A DNA stretch of 64,000 nucleotides from assembly GCA_963820185.1 (NCBI GenBank), contig CAWFYV010000007.1:124001-188000 (forward strand). Reading direction: 5' to 3'. Both the position numbers and the translations under genes were made by a program. Below, in pieces: positions 34,754 through 43,260 of the stretch (its first letter is position 1; every line of letters starts with the position of its first letter). The DNA comes from Aquilonibacter sp963820185. Its GTDB lineage: Bacteria > Vulcanimicrobiota > Vulcanimicrobiia > Vulcanimicrobiales > Vulcanimicrobiaceae. The notes beneath the pieces were generated by a model, which was given only the letters and a program-made list of their open reading frames with translations, was not told the DNA's origin and made no database searches.

Positions 34754-34940
34754 ATGCGCTTCGATGTGTCTGCCGGCCTGATACGTAGCCGAACATAGCA
34801 CACCTCTGACGACTTCGCAACGGTGGGTGGCACGGTCGCGGCTGGAGCGCCCGGGAATCGAACCCGGTGCCGCGCGGAGTATCAGACCGGCGGTCGACGC
34901 CATCGAAGCGCCCCAGCGCGTTGCTATCCCTCGCTGACAC
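34728..34940 (-). repeat. non-coding element, copy 1 (hairpin, promoter-like site, tRNA-like segment)
   Basis: A roughly 215-bp element found again at 36126-36352 in diverged form. Conserved blocks in both copies are the GC hairpin, the inverted repeat GCGCTTCGATG (34756-34766) with its complement at 34901-34911, a minus-strand promoter-like pair, and CGCGGCTGGAGCGCCCGGG followed later by CGAAGCGCCCC. In this copy alone, 34842-34914 read on the minus strand resembles a tRNA, with a perfect T-arm core (GGGTTCGATTCCC) and 7-bp acceptor ends, but without a regular anticodon arm. It lies between rlmN and a VOC gene and has no coding content I can support. It may be a MITE-like or ncRNA element. 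Confidence 0.55.
34792..34820 (-). promoter_or_regulatory. promoter-like pair inside element copy 1
   Basis: On the minus strand TTGCGA (34820-34815) and TATGTT (34797-34792) are separated by exactly 17 bp, with TG one base upstream of the -10. The other element copy keeps TTGCGC, 17 bp and TAGCTT at the same place. Transcription from here would give an RNA of about 60 nt ending at the hairpin at 34728-34753. Confidence 0.5.
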
Positions 34941-34994
34941 GCAGGTGACAAGTGCACGTGGATTCGAACCAAAGGCGCACAGGTGAACGCGTAA

Positions 34995-35393
34995 GTGGAT
35001 ATTCAGACGACGATTCGGTTCACGGGCGTCATTCCGATCTTTCGGATATTCGATGTCGCGAAAGCGCGCGAGTTCTATCTCAACTATCTCGGCTTCACGG
35101 TCGATTTCGAACATCGCTTTCATGAAGGTGCGCCGCTATTTATGGGCCTTTCGCGCGATGGCGTTCGGATTTTTCTCAGCGAACACCACGGCGACGGCAG
35201 TCCCGGCGCGCATGTCCGGATCGAAACGAGCGGCGTACGGGATTTCCATCGCGAGCTTGGGTCGAAGACGTATCGCTACATGAACCCCGGTATCGTCGAG
35301 CAAGAGTGGGGAACACGCGAACTCTCGGTGATCGATCCATTCGGCAATAAATTGATCTTCAGCGAGCCCACAGACGGCGCCGCTGAAAGCTAG
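34995..35393 (+). CDS. VOC-superfamily (glyoxalase/bleomycin-resistance-like) protein
   Basis: A 132-residue protein with the two beta-alpha-beta-beta-beta modules of the vicinal-oxygen-chelate fold. VIPIFRIFDVAKAREFYLNYLGFTVDFEHRF is the first module, and RELSVIDPFGNKLIFSEP is the typical end with the metal-ligand Glu. It resembles bleomycin-resistance-type proteins and glyoxalase superfamily members; the substrate is unknown. The GTG at 34995 has no strong ribosome-binding site. It sits between two copies of a non-coding element, and its stop overlaps the convergent gene by 4 bp (CTAG). Confidence 0.8.
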   Translation: MDIQTTIRFTGVIPIFRIFDVAKAREFYLNYLGFTVDFEHRFHEGAPLFMGLSRDGVRIFLSEHHGDGSPGAHVRIETSGVRDFHRELGSKTYRYMNPGIVEQEWGTRELSVIDPFGNKLIFSEPTDGAAES

Positions 35394-36073
35394 AGGGCGA
35401 ATTCTCCCCCGGTGACGAGCGTGCCGCCGCATTGCAGTCCCGCGTGCGCGCCATCTTCCGCGATCATTGCGGATACGTCGAACGAGCCGTCTTTTAAAAG
35501 TCGCGGCACATAGTGCGTCACGAGCGTATTGTCGGCGCGCTGATCGCAGCGGGCGTAATCTAGGCGCAGCGTGTCGTACGAGCCGCGGTGAATTACGAAG
35601 GACATTGGAATGGTGAACGTGTCTAGCGGAAGGATCGGGAACTGGCGTTGCGACCCGAGCGGGATCCATAATGCGGAATAGGTGTAGAGAAGGACGGGCT
35701 TCGAGTCGACGAGCCCGTAGTTGCCGGTCATGAGGCCGGTTGTCCGCTTGACGGGAGGCGCGCTGCCGGTGCGATCACTGTACCGGATGCCATACGCGTT
35801 GACGATAAGACCGCCCATTTCTATGGGCGCAGCGCCAAGGTTTTTTAGCGTAATTATGACGGTGACGAGCTCTTTGCTCCCGGGGAGTGCCTCATGCGTT
35901 GCGGAGCGCAAGATCTGCAAATTCGGGGCCTCAGATGCGGGCTTGATGCGCTCTTTGTAGACAAATACATAAAAGGCCCAGATCGCAGCGATGACGAGCG
36001 CAGCGATCTCGATGATCTGTCGCCACTTCGCAAGGGTCGACGGATGCGAATACACATGATAGTCGCGACTCAT
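35390..36073 (-). CDS. membrane-anchored hypothetical protein
   Basis: A 227-residue protein with one N-terminal transmembrane helix (about residues 22-41, IIEIAALVIAAIWAFYVFVY) and a beta-rich outer domain. The start at 36073 (MSRDYHVYSHPS) is chosen because the upstream in-frame extension lies inside the repeat element. Segments such as LVTVIITLKNLGAAPIEMGG resemble an immunoglobulin-like or DUF-type extracytoplasmic fold; no family name can be given. A promoter-like pair and hairpin in element copy 2 lie directly upstream on the same strand, so the element could serve as its leader. Its stop overlaps the VOC gene. Confidence 0.6.
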   Translation of the reverse strand: MSRDYHVYSHPSTLAKWRQIIEIAALVIAAIWAFYVFVYKERIKPASEAPNLQILRSATHEALPGSKELVTVIITLKNLGAAPIEMGGLIVNAYGIRYSDRTGSAPPVKRTTGLMTGNYGLVDSKPVLLYTYSALWIPLGSQRQFPILPLDTFTIPMSFVIHRGSYDTLRLDYARCDQRADNTLVTHYVPRLLKDGSFDVSAMIAEDGAHAGLQCGGTLVTGGEFAL

Positions 36074-36125
36074 GCATGGGGGTTCAGTAAACGCCCAAAC
36101 AGAGCCTTGCAAACTTGCAAATGAC

Positions 36126-36352
36126 GAGGCGCCGCATTGCTGCGGCGCCTCTGCGCTTCGATGTGTTCGCGCCAACCTGACCCAATTCGAAGCTAGCACA
36201 TCGACGGCGCACGCGCAACATCGGGTGGGATGTCGCGGCTGGAGCGCCCGGGCACTTCGACAAGCTCAGGAGCCGACAGTGGCGCCTGTGTCAGGCTGGC
36301 CTGTCGAAGCACGACACCCTCGAAGCGCCCCGGCGAGGCTCTATCCCACTAG
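36126..36352 (-). repeat. non-coding element, copy 2 (with palindromic insert)
   Basis: The second copy of the 34728-34940 element, same orientation. The hairpin (36126-36151) matches copy 1 at all but one position. The inverted repeat is at 36153-36163 and 36320-36328. The minus-strand promoter-like pair is TTGCGC (36218-36213), 17 bp, TAGCTT (36195-36190). The tRNA-like middle of copy 1 is replaced here by 36254-36310, which has CTTCGACAAGCTCAGG on one side and CCTGTCGAAGC on the other. Minus-strand T-richness after the hairpin is weaker (CATTTG). The 339-bp gap 36074-36412 holds nothing else I can identify. Confidence 0.55.
36254..36310. repeat. palindromic extragenic repeat inside element copy 2
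   Basis: CACTTCGACAAGCTCAGG at the left and CCTGTCGAAGC at the right form an inverted repeat around a second small dyad (GGCGCCTG). The left half shares CTTCGAC and CTCAGGA with the repeat at 13294-13340. It has the character of REP-like elements. Confidence 0.5.
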
Positions 36353-36412
36353 CGGACGTCGCTACGCCAAGAGTTGCTCGATAAAGTGAGGGCGAAGCAT
36401 CCATGAGTATCC

Positions 36413-37048
36413 ATGAACGTTATTCTCATGACCGTGCTGCTCTTGGCGGCTACATTTTTAAACTTCCAGCTGTCGCCGCGGGAGCAAGCGGTGCAGATCG
36501 TCGGCTTTGGCGTGAAGCCGGCGCCGGTCGTTGTTCGCGTCAATACGGTCGGGCGCTATGCGACGGTGCTTACGCGTGGTGGCATGATGGAAGGCTCGGC
36601 GGTCCATGCGCCCATTCTGTTCGAGCACTTTTCCTTCGGTTGGCAGGCCTTGGATCTCCTCGATGAAAGCTGCGAACTGGGCGTGCGTGGTCTGACCTAT
36701 CGAGACCAGGCGGCGCTGATGCTCGGGATGCCTGACTCGATGGAAAATGAGTTTCCGTGTGCCGTTTCGCCCGATTGGGGAACGTCAGCCGACATCGAGG
36801 CGGTGCGAAAGCTTATGCGTGGACCGTTGGTACCATTTGTCGCCGTAGCCGGAGATTGGGCGATGGGCAATTGGTACGGTGCCGGTGGCGGCCAGGATTT
36901 GTTCGCGCGCCGCTACGGCGAGTGGCGTTTTATCGCCGGCGGCGGTGGCGCGATGGGAGTGGATGAGATGCGCGAGTACCACGTTCCAGAATCAGCGTGG
37001 TGCCTGTTCGGAATTTCTGGCGCAACAAATTGCCCATCGAAGTTATAG
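36413..37048 (+). CDS. exported hypothetical protein
   Basis: A 211-residue protein with an N-terminal hydrophobic segment (VILMTVLLLAATFLNFQL), then a globular region rich in Gly and aromatic residues. It contains GNWYGAGGGQDLFARRYGEWRFIAGGGGAMGVDEM, a stretch seen in proteins annotated as exported and uncharacterised. No catalytic motif is recognisable. Its 3' end overlaps the start chosen for the next gene by about 50 bp. It is the first plus-strand gene after element copy 2. Confidence 0.6.
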   Translation: MNVILMTVLLLAATFLNFQLSPREQAVQIVGFGVKPAPVVVRVNTVGRYATVLTRGGMMEGSAVHAPILFEHFSFGWQALDLLDESCELGVRGLTYRDQAALMLGMPDSMENEFPCAVSPDWGTSADIEAVRKLMRGPLVPFVAVAGDWAMGNWYGAGGGQDLFARRYGEWRFIAGGGGAMGVDEMREYHVPESAWCLFGISGATNCPSKL

Positions 37049-38167
37049 CCGTCGGGACGCTCGTTCTTGTCAATCTCGCGTTTGCAGCGCGCAGCCTCGC
37101 CATTTCTATTCGATCACACGCGGCGATCGAACCGGCGCCTCCGCCGCTGGTTGCCCCCGAGCTGACCATCATCGTGCCGGCGCGTAACGAGGCGCGGCAA
37201 ATCGAGCAATGCGTGCGCTCGTTGCTCAGCGCAGGATTATCCGCACTTCGAAGTGATCGTCGTCGACGATCGTTCGCACGATGACACCGCTGCGATCGTC
37301 GCGCGCATTGCCGCTGAAGATTCACGCGTGCGGTTGATCGACGGCGCGCCGCTTCCGGCCGGATGGGTTGGTAAGCCGTGGGCGCTGCACCAAGGCGCGC
37401 AACATGCGCGCGGTGAGTGGTTGCTGTTTACCGACGCGGACACGATCCACGAGCCTAATGCCGCCACCGCCGCAATCGTCTACGCGCGAGCGCACAATAT
37501 CGATGCGCTCAGTGTGTTGACCGAGCAGCTCATGGTCACGCCGGCGGAGTGGATGCTGCTTCCAAGCATTCTCTGGACCATCGCCTTCTCGATCGGCTCG
37601 CTGGATGCAATCAACGATCCGGCGAGCGAGAGCGCACTGTTCAACGGGCAATACATCCTCGTGTTACGTCGCGTCTATGAAGCGATTGGTGGACATGAAG
37701 CAGTGCGCAATGAGATTGCCGAGGATTTGGAACTCGCGCGCCTTTTCAAGCGCGACGGACGGTTTCGGTCGGCGCTCGTCGGCGCCAACGGACTCGTGCG
37801 CGTGCGCATGTACCGCTCGCTGCCCGAGATCTGGGAGGGTTTCGTCAAGAACTTTTGGGTCGGTGCGCGCGATCAGCGGACGCTCTCGGCGATTGGCATT
37901 GCGTTGCTGGCATGCATTTCGCCGCTGACGCCGCTTGCGCTGATCGTGGCGCTCGCGCTGCATGCGTGGATCGCGGCTGTCGCACTAGGGCTTGCGATGT
38001 GCGCGGCCATTGCCGGCGCATGGCCCGGCATGTATCGGCTTGGCCTCGGTGTGGCCTCGTCGCTCTACCTACCGTTCGGTATAGCGTTCGTCGTTGCGAT
38101 CTTCCTCACGTCGGTCGTGCGCCATGCGCGCGGCGGCGTCACCTGGCGCGGGCGCCGCTACGCTTGA
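36997..38167 (+). CDS. family 2 glycosyltransferase, interrupted by a +1 frameshift
   Basis: A membrane-bound GT2 enzyme. The first part (36997 to about 37235) has an N-terminal helix and LTIIVPARNEARQIEQCVRSLL. The family motif DYPHFEVIVVDDRSHDDT continues in the next frame, so one extra base lies at about 37225-37236. The second part has LLFTDADT (DxD), GQYILVLRR, EDLELARLFKRDG (ED and catalytic base), and two to three C-terminal membrane helices. Removing one base gives 389 residues, a normal length. It resembles the hopanoid or carotenoid-associated GT2 group (HpnB-like), but this is uncertain. The start may be TTG 37030 instead. Confidence 0.75.
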
Positions 38168-38439
38168 GGCTCTGCCTCATAAAACTGCAGGCAAACGCCG
38201 CTCGGGACGATCATGTGGAACTCACGCCGGCCCCACGCTTTGACCTCAGGAGGCGTGAACCTCACGTCGATGTCCTTAAACTCTTCGTAAAGCGCATCGA
38301 GATCGTCGACGCTGATGCTGAAGCTCGCATTGTTCGCCCACGCTCGATTGTCGTTCTCGACGAGATTGAAAGCAACCGCGTCGCGTAGACGAGGACCGGC
38401 CGGAATCATCGGCACGACGCTACGGAATGTTGCTGCCAT
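38158..38439 (-). CDS. shortened VOC-like protein
   Basis: A 93-residue protein matching the C-terminal part of a VOC domain (FNLVENDNRAWANNASFSISVDDLDALYEEF ... EFHMIVPSGVCLQFYE is its layout). The normal N-terminal FYxxxLGF module is reduced to MAATFRSVVPMIPAGPRLRDAVAF. About 25-30 residues that usually lie between LRDAVAF and NLVEND seem to be missing, consistent with an internal deletion. The reading frame is intact. Its promoter region abuts the ilv promoter. It overlaps the glycosyltransferase gene by 10 bp at its stop. Confidence 0.55.
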   Translation of the reverse strand: MAATFRSVVPMIPAGPRLRDAVAFNLVENDNRAWANNASFSISVDDLDALYEEFKDIDVRFTPPEVKAWGRREFHMIVPSGVCLQFYEAEPQA

Positions 38440-38453
38440 GCGTTCGAGGCTTC

Positions 38454-38483
38454 TTGACAGGGCTGAGCAGCCCATGTTAGGGT
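38454..38483 (+). promoter_or_regulatory. ilv-leu operon promoter with palindromic spacer
   Basis: A consensus -35 TTGACA (38454-38459) is followed after 17 bp by TTAGGG (or after 18 bp by TAGGGT) as the -10. The spacer contains the perfect hairpin/palindrome GGGCTG-AG-CAGCCC (38460-38473), a possible operator. The predicted start point is about 38489, only 3 nt before the leader-peptide ATG. Confidence 0.75.
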
Positions 38484-38491
38484 GTGCGAAC

Positions 38492-38575
38492 ATGCTTTTG
38501 ACCGCGCTCCTTCTCGTACTCGTAGTCCTTATTAGCCGTTCGACGTCGAATCGGTTGGGATTGACTACTGCGTAG
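38492..38575 (+). CDS. ilv-leu leader peptide (attenuator peptide)
   Basis: A 27-codon open frame (ATG 38492, stop TAG 38573-38575). Residues 2-14 are LLTALLLVLVVLI, 11 of 13 being Leu, Val or Ile; 13 of 27 overall are branched-chain residues. It lies between a strong promoter and an intrinsic terminator directly ahead of ilvB. This is the classic arrangement in which ribosome stalling on scarce charged tRNA-Leu, -Val or -Ile prevents terminator formation. No Shine-Dalgarno precedes the ATG, and the expected transcript start is only a few bases upstream, so the peptide is probably translated from a leaderless RNA. Confidence 0.85.
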   Translation: MLLTALLLVLVVLISRSTSNRLGLTTA

Positions 38576-38598
38576 AAGGTAGCGAAAACGCACTAGTA

Positions 38599-38634
38599 GA
38601 GGCCCCGCCGGATTCGGCGGGGCCTCTTTTTTTT
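38599..38634 (+). terminator. ilv-leu attenuator terminator
   Basis: A 12-bp GC-rich perfect stem (38599-38610 with 38615-38626, loop GATT) is followed by eight T residues (38627-38634). A competing pairing is visible: GTCGAATC at 38545-38552 can pair with GATTCGGC at 38611-38618, breaking the terminator stem. The first segment is otherwise part of the palindrome TTCGACGTCGAA (38539-38550). This gives terminator and antiterminator states that depend on ribosome position in the leader peptide. Confidence 0.88.
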
Positions 38635-38649
38635 GAACGGAGGCTATTC

Positions 38650-40338
38650 GTGCAGACGCGCACCGGCGCAGCGATCGTGCTCGATACACTCGAGAGCCTG
38701 GGAGTCGAAACGGTGTTCGGCTATCCGGGCGGTGCGATCATGCCGCTATACGATGCACTCTACGATCATCGCATCGTGCACGTGCTCGTACGCCACGAAG
38801 CCGCGGCGGTCTTCGCGGCGAGCGGCTTTGCGCGCTCGACTGGACGTGTGGGCGTGTGCATCGCGACCTCGGGCCCGGGTGCGACCAATCTGATCACCGG
38901 GATCGTCGACGCGATGATGGACAACGTGCCGCTCGTCGCGCTTACCGGCCAAGTGCGCACGACCGTGATGGGCACGGACGCGTTCCAGGAAGTCGACGTT
39001 GCCGCAATTACGCACCAAGTCACCAAGCGCAACATCGTGGTGCGTTCGATCGACCAAATCGAGCCCGCGTTGCGCGCGGCGTTTCGCCTCGCGACCAGTT
39101 CGCGCCCGGGGCCCGTGCTGGTCGATCTGCCGACCGATGTCTTACGCGCATTGGAAGAGGCGCGCACAAACGAAGTTGCCGAGCCCGCGCTAGCGCGCGA
39201 ACGGCCGCGTGCCGATGCGCAATCGCTCGACGCCGCGGTCGCCGCGTTACAAGGCGCGCAGCGTCCAGTCCTGATCGTCGGCGGCGGTACGCGCTGGTCG
39301 GGGGCGACCGAGATCTTCCGTTCGCTCGCGGCGCGGATCGGCGCGCCGATTGCGTCGACGCTGCATGGCCTGGGTTGCGCCGATCCCGGCGACCCTGCGT
39401 ATCTCGGGATGCTTGGTATGCACGGCTGGAAGCGTGCGAATCTTGCGGTTGCCAACGCCGACGTGATCTTCGCGCTCGGCATGCGATTCGACGATCGTGT
39501 GACCGGCGATCCCACAAAGTTCGCGCCGAAGGCCCACACCATCGTGCATGCCGACATCGATGCGGCCGAGTTCGACAAGGTCGTGCACGCGCACGTCAAG
39601 CTGCACGGCGATCTGCGCGAGACGCTGGTTGCGCTCGATCATCGCCTGGCACGCGTGACGCTTCCTTCCTTCGATGGATGGCGCGAGCAGGCGTGCGCGC
39701 CGCACGAACAACTCGCACGCGATGACGCGCGCGACGGCCATCTCTCCGCCACCGACTTTCTCGACGCGCTCTTTGCGGCGCTTCCCGCGGACGCGATCGT
39801 CACGACCGACGTCGGGCAACACCAAATGTGGGCAGCGCAGCGCGTGCGCGCGAGCCATCCGCAGCACTTCCTCACCTCCGGCGGCCTGGGCTCGATGGGT
39901 TTTGGCTTGCCAGCCGCGATCGGCGCGCAGATTGCGCACCCGGGACGCACGGTCGTCACGATCGTCGGTGATGGCGGTTTCCAAATGTCGATGGCCGAGC
40001 TCGCAACGCTGCGCCGTCACGACCTCCCGGTAAAGATCGTCCTGCTCGACAATCGCAACCTCGGCATGGTGCGGCAGTGGCAAGAACTGTTTTACAACGC
40101 GCGCTATTCCGCCACCGCGCTGCCCGACAACCCGGAGTTCACGACGATCGCGCGCGCCTACGGCATCGAAGCGCGGCTGGTCGATCATGCCGAGGCGAGC
40201 GTGCCGGCGATCAAACGCATGCTGGAGTCGCCCGGGCCGATGCTCTTGCACTGCGCCTGCTATCCACATGAAAACGTCTGGCCGATCATTCCGTCCGGCA
40301 AGAGCGTTGACGATTTGATGGAGACGATTCCCGCGTGA
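38650..40338 (+). CDS. ilvB: acetolactate synthase large subunit
   Basis: This ThDP-dependent enzyme condenses two pyruvates to acetolactate, or pyruvate with 2-oxobutyrate, the first common step of valine/leucine and isoleucine synthesis. The 562 residues show the catalytic Glu at position 50 (VLVRHEAAAVFAASG), the FAD domain, and the ThDP/Mg motif GDGGFQMSMAELATL with VLLDNRNLGMVRQWQELFY. The start is GTG 38650 with GGAGG upstream, just after the attenuator. It overlaps ilvN by 4 bp and is the first gene of an eight-gene operon. Confidence 0.97.
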   Translation: MQTRTGAAIVLDTLESLGVETVFGYPGGAIMPLYDALYDHRIVHVLVRHEAAAVFAASGFARSTGRVGVCIATSGPGATNLITGIVDAMMDNVPLVALTGQVRTTVMGTDAFQEVDVAAITHQVTKRNIVVRSIDQIEPALRAAFRLATSSRPGPVLVDLPTDVLRALEEARTNEVAEPALARERPRADAQSLDAAVAALQGAQRPVLIVGGGTRWSGATEIFRSLAARIGAPIASTLHGLGCADPGDPAYLGMLGMHGWKRANLAVANADVIFALGMRFDDRVTGDPTKFAPKAHTIVHADIDAAEFDKVVHAHVKLHGDLRETLVALDHRLARVTLPSFDGWREQACAPHEQLARDDARDGHLSATDFLDALFAALPADAIVTTDVGQHQMWAAQRVRASHPQHFLTSGGLGSMGFGLPAAIGAQIAHPGRTVVTIVGDGGFQMSMAELATLRRHDLPVKIVLLDNRNLGMVRQWQELFYNARYSATALPDNPEFTTIARAYGIEARLVDHAEASVPAIKRMLESPGPMLLHCACYPHENVWPIIPSGKSVDDLMETIPA

Positions 40339-40543
40339 GAACCGTCACCGCCAACGATGGGCGCGTACTCGCCCGTATCATCCACCTCGCGCACCGCTTC
40401 GGCTGCACGTACACAAGCGTTGCAGCCCAGCATAGCGGCGCTGACTATCGCATGGAATTCGCGTTTGCGGGTCCGAGCGATGCGCTGCGCCGGCTCGATG
40501 CCCAAATCACTAAACTCCTCGATGATGACATGGAGACCATGGA

Positions 40544-40547
<4 letters not shown>
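40335..40547 (+). CDS. ilvN: acetolactate synthase small subunit (short, ACT domain)
   Basis: A 70-residue protein whose sequence (VLARIIHLAHRFGCTYTSVAAQ) fits one ACT domain, the regulatory module of acetolactate synthase. It is much shorter than the usual IlvN/IlvH (about 160 residues) and closer in size to IlvM. The G-x-L-x-R-I motif expected for valine binding is altered (NDGRVLARII). Feedback control by valine may therefore be weak, which is inference. It overlaps ilvB (GTGA) and ilvC (ATGA), so it is translationally coupled to both. Confidence 0.82.
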
Positions 40548-41589
<1,042 letters not shown>

Positions 41590-41596
<7 letters not shown>

Positions 41597-43260
41597 GTCA
41601 TACGCTTACTCAAGGTGCCACACGAGCGGCAGCACGTGCGATGTTCAAAGCCAATGGGTTTACCGACGACGACCTGCGCAAACCGCTGGTCGGCATCGCC
41701 AACACCTGGACGGAAACGATGCCGTGCGGCTATCATCTGCGCGAGTTGGCCGAAAAAGTCAAAGCCGGCGTGCGGGCCGCGGGCGGCACGCCGATGGAGT
41801 TTGGCACGATCGCGATCAGCGACGGAATCACGATGGGCACGCCCGGCATGAAGGGCTCGCTCGTGAGTCGTGAGGTGATTGCGGATTCAATCGAGCTGAT
41901 GGGCCGCTCACACTACTTCGATGCGATGGTCGGCCTGGTTGGCTGCGACAAGACCATTCCCGGCACGGCCATGGCGTTCGCGCGCCTGAATGTGCCGTCG
42001 ATCATGATCTACGGCGGTTCGATCGCGCCGGGCAAGCTCGACGGTCGCGACCTTACGATCGTCGATGTCTTCGAAGCGATCGGCGCGCACGCGCGTGGCG
42101 CGATGGATGATGCGCAGCTAAAAGCGATCGAGGATCGCGCCTGCCCGGGCCCGGGCGCGTGCGGCGGACAGTATACCGCCAACACGATGGCGATGACGAT
42201 GGAGTATCTCGGGCTCTCACCGGTCGGCAGTGCGAGCGCCGGCGCGACGTCGGAACGTCGCAAGCAATGGGCCTATGACGCCGGCACGATTGTGATGGAC
42301 CTGCTCGCGAAGAACGTGCGCCCGCGCGATCTGCTCACGCGCGCGTCGTTCATGAACGCGATCGCGCTCGCCGCGGCGACCGGCGGCTCGACGAACAGCG
42401 TGCTGCATCTGCTCGCGATCGCGCATGAAGCGGGAGCGCAGCTTGCGATCGAAGATTTTGATTCGGTGAGCCGGCGCACGCCGATTATCGCTGACTTGCG
42501 TCCCGGTGGAAAATACGTCGCGCTCGACGTCGATGCGGCCGGCGGCACGGTGCTAATCGGCAGACGTCTTGCCGAAGGACATCTTGTCGACGCTTCGGTC
42601 CTCACCGCGACCGGGCGTACCTTCGCAGAAGAAGTCGCGACCGCCGTCGAGACGCCCGGACAAGTGGTGATCGCAACGGCCGAGCACCCGTTCAAGGCCC
42701 ACGGTGGGCTCGTGATTCTCAAAGGCAATCTCGCGCCCGACGGTGCGGTCGTAAAGATTGCCGGTCACGAGCGGCTGTATCATCGCGGGCCGGCGCGCGT
42801 CTTCAATTCGGAAGAACGCGCGATGCAGGCGATTCTCGACGACACGATCGCACCGGGCGACGTGGTCGTCATCGCGTACGAAGGGCCCAAAGGTGGTCCG
42901 GGGATGCGCGAGATGCTCAGTGTCACCGCCGCGATCGTCGGCGCAGGTTTGGGTGAGAGTGTCGCACTCGTCACCGACGGGCGGTTTAGCGGCGGCACGC
43001 GCGGATTGATGATCGGCCACGTCGCTCCGGAAGCGGCGGCTGGCGGTCCGCTCGCGGCCGTCCGCGACGGTGACGAGATCGTCATCGACGTCGAAGCGCG
43101 CACGCTCGATCTTGCAGTGCCGGCCGAGGTTATGGCCGAGCGCATACGTTCTTGGAAAGCACCCGAGCCGAACTTTCGCGGCGGCGTTTTCGCCAAATAC
43201 GCCGCGATCGTCGGATCGGCCGCATACGGCGCGGTGACGACGACGGAGGTGTGTCCGTGA
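41590..43260 (+). CDS. ilvD: dihydroxy-acid dehydratase
   Basis: A [2Fe-2S] or [4Fe-4S] dehydratase that forms 2-oxoisovalerate and 2-oxo-3-methylvalerate. The 556 residues show the cluster cysteines in EtMPCGYH-like TMPCGYHL, GCDKTIPGTAMA and CPGPGACGGQYTANTM, and the C-terminal TDGRFSGGTRGLMIGHVAPEA. Length is normal. It overlaps ilvC at its start and ilvE at its stop (GTGA). It is an essential step for both valine/leucine and isoleucine. Confidence 0.97.

Noticed and set aside
34725..34760. Terminator for rlmN on the plus strand
   Set aside because: The hairpin is followed by ATGCGC on the plus strand with no T-run; the T-run exists only on the minus strand.
34842..34914. Functional tRNA-Ile(GAT) on the minus strand
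   Set aside because: T-arm and acceptor ends fit, but the anticodon arm has mismatches or needs a bulged 7-bp stem with a 9-nt loop, and the D-loop is too short. Kept only as a tRNA-like segment.
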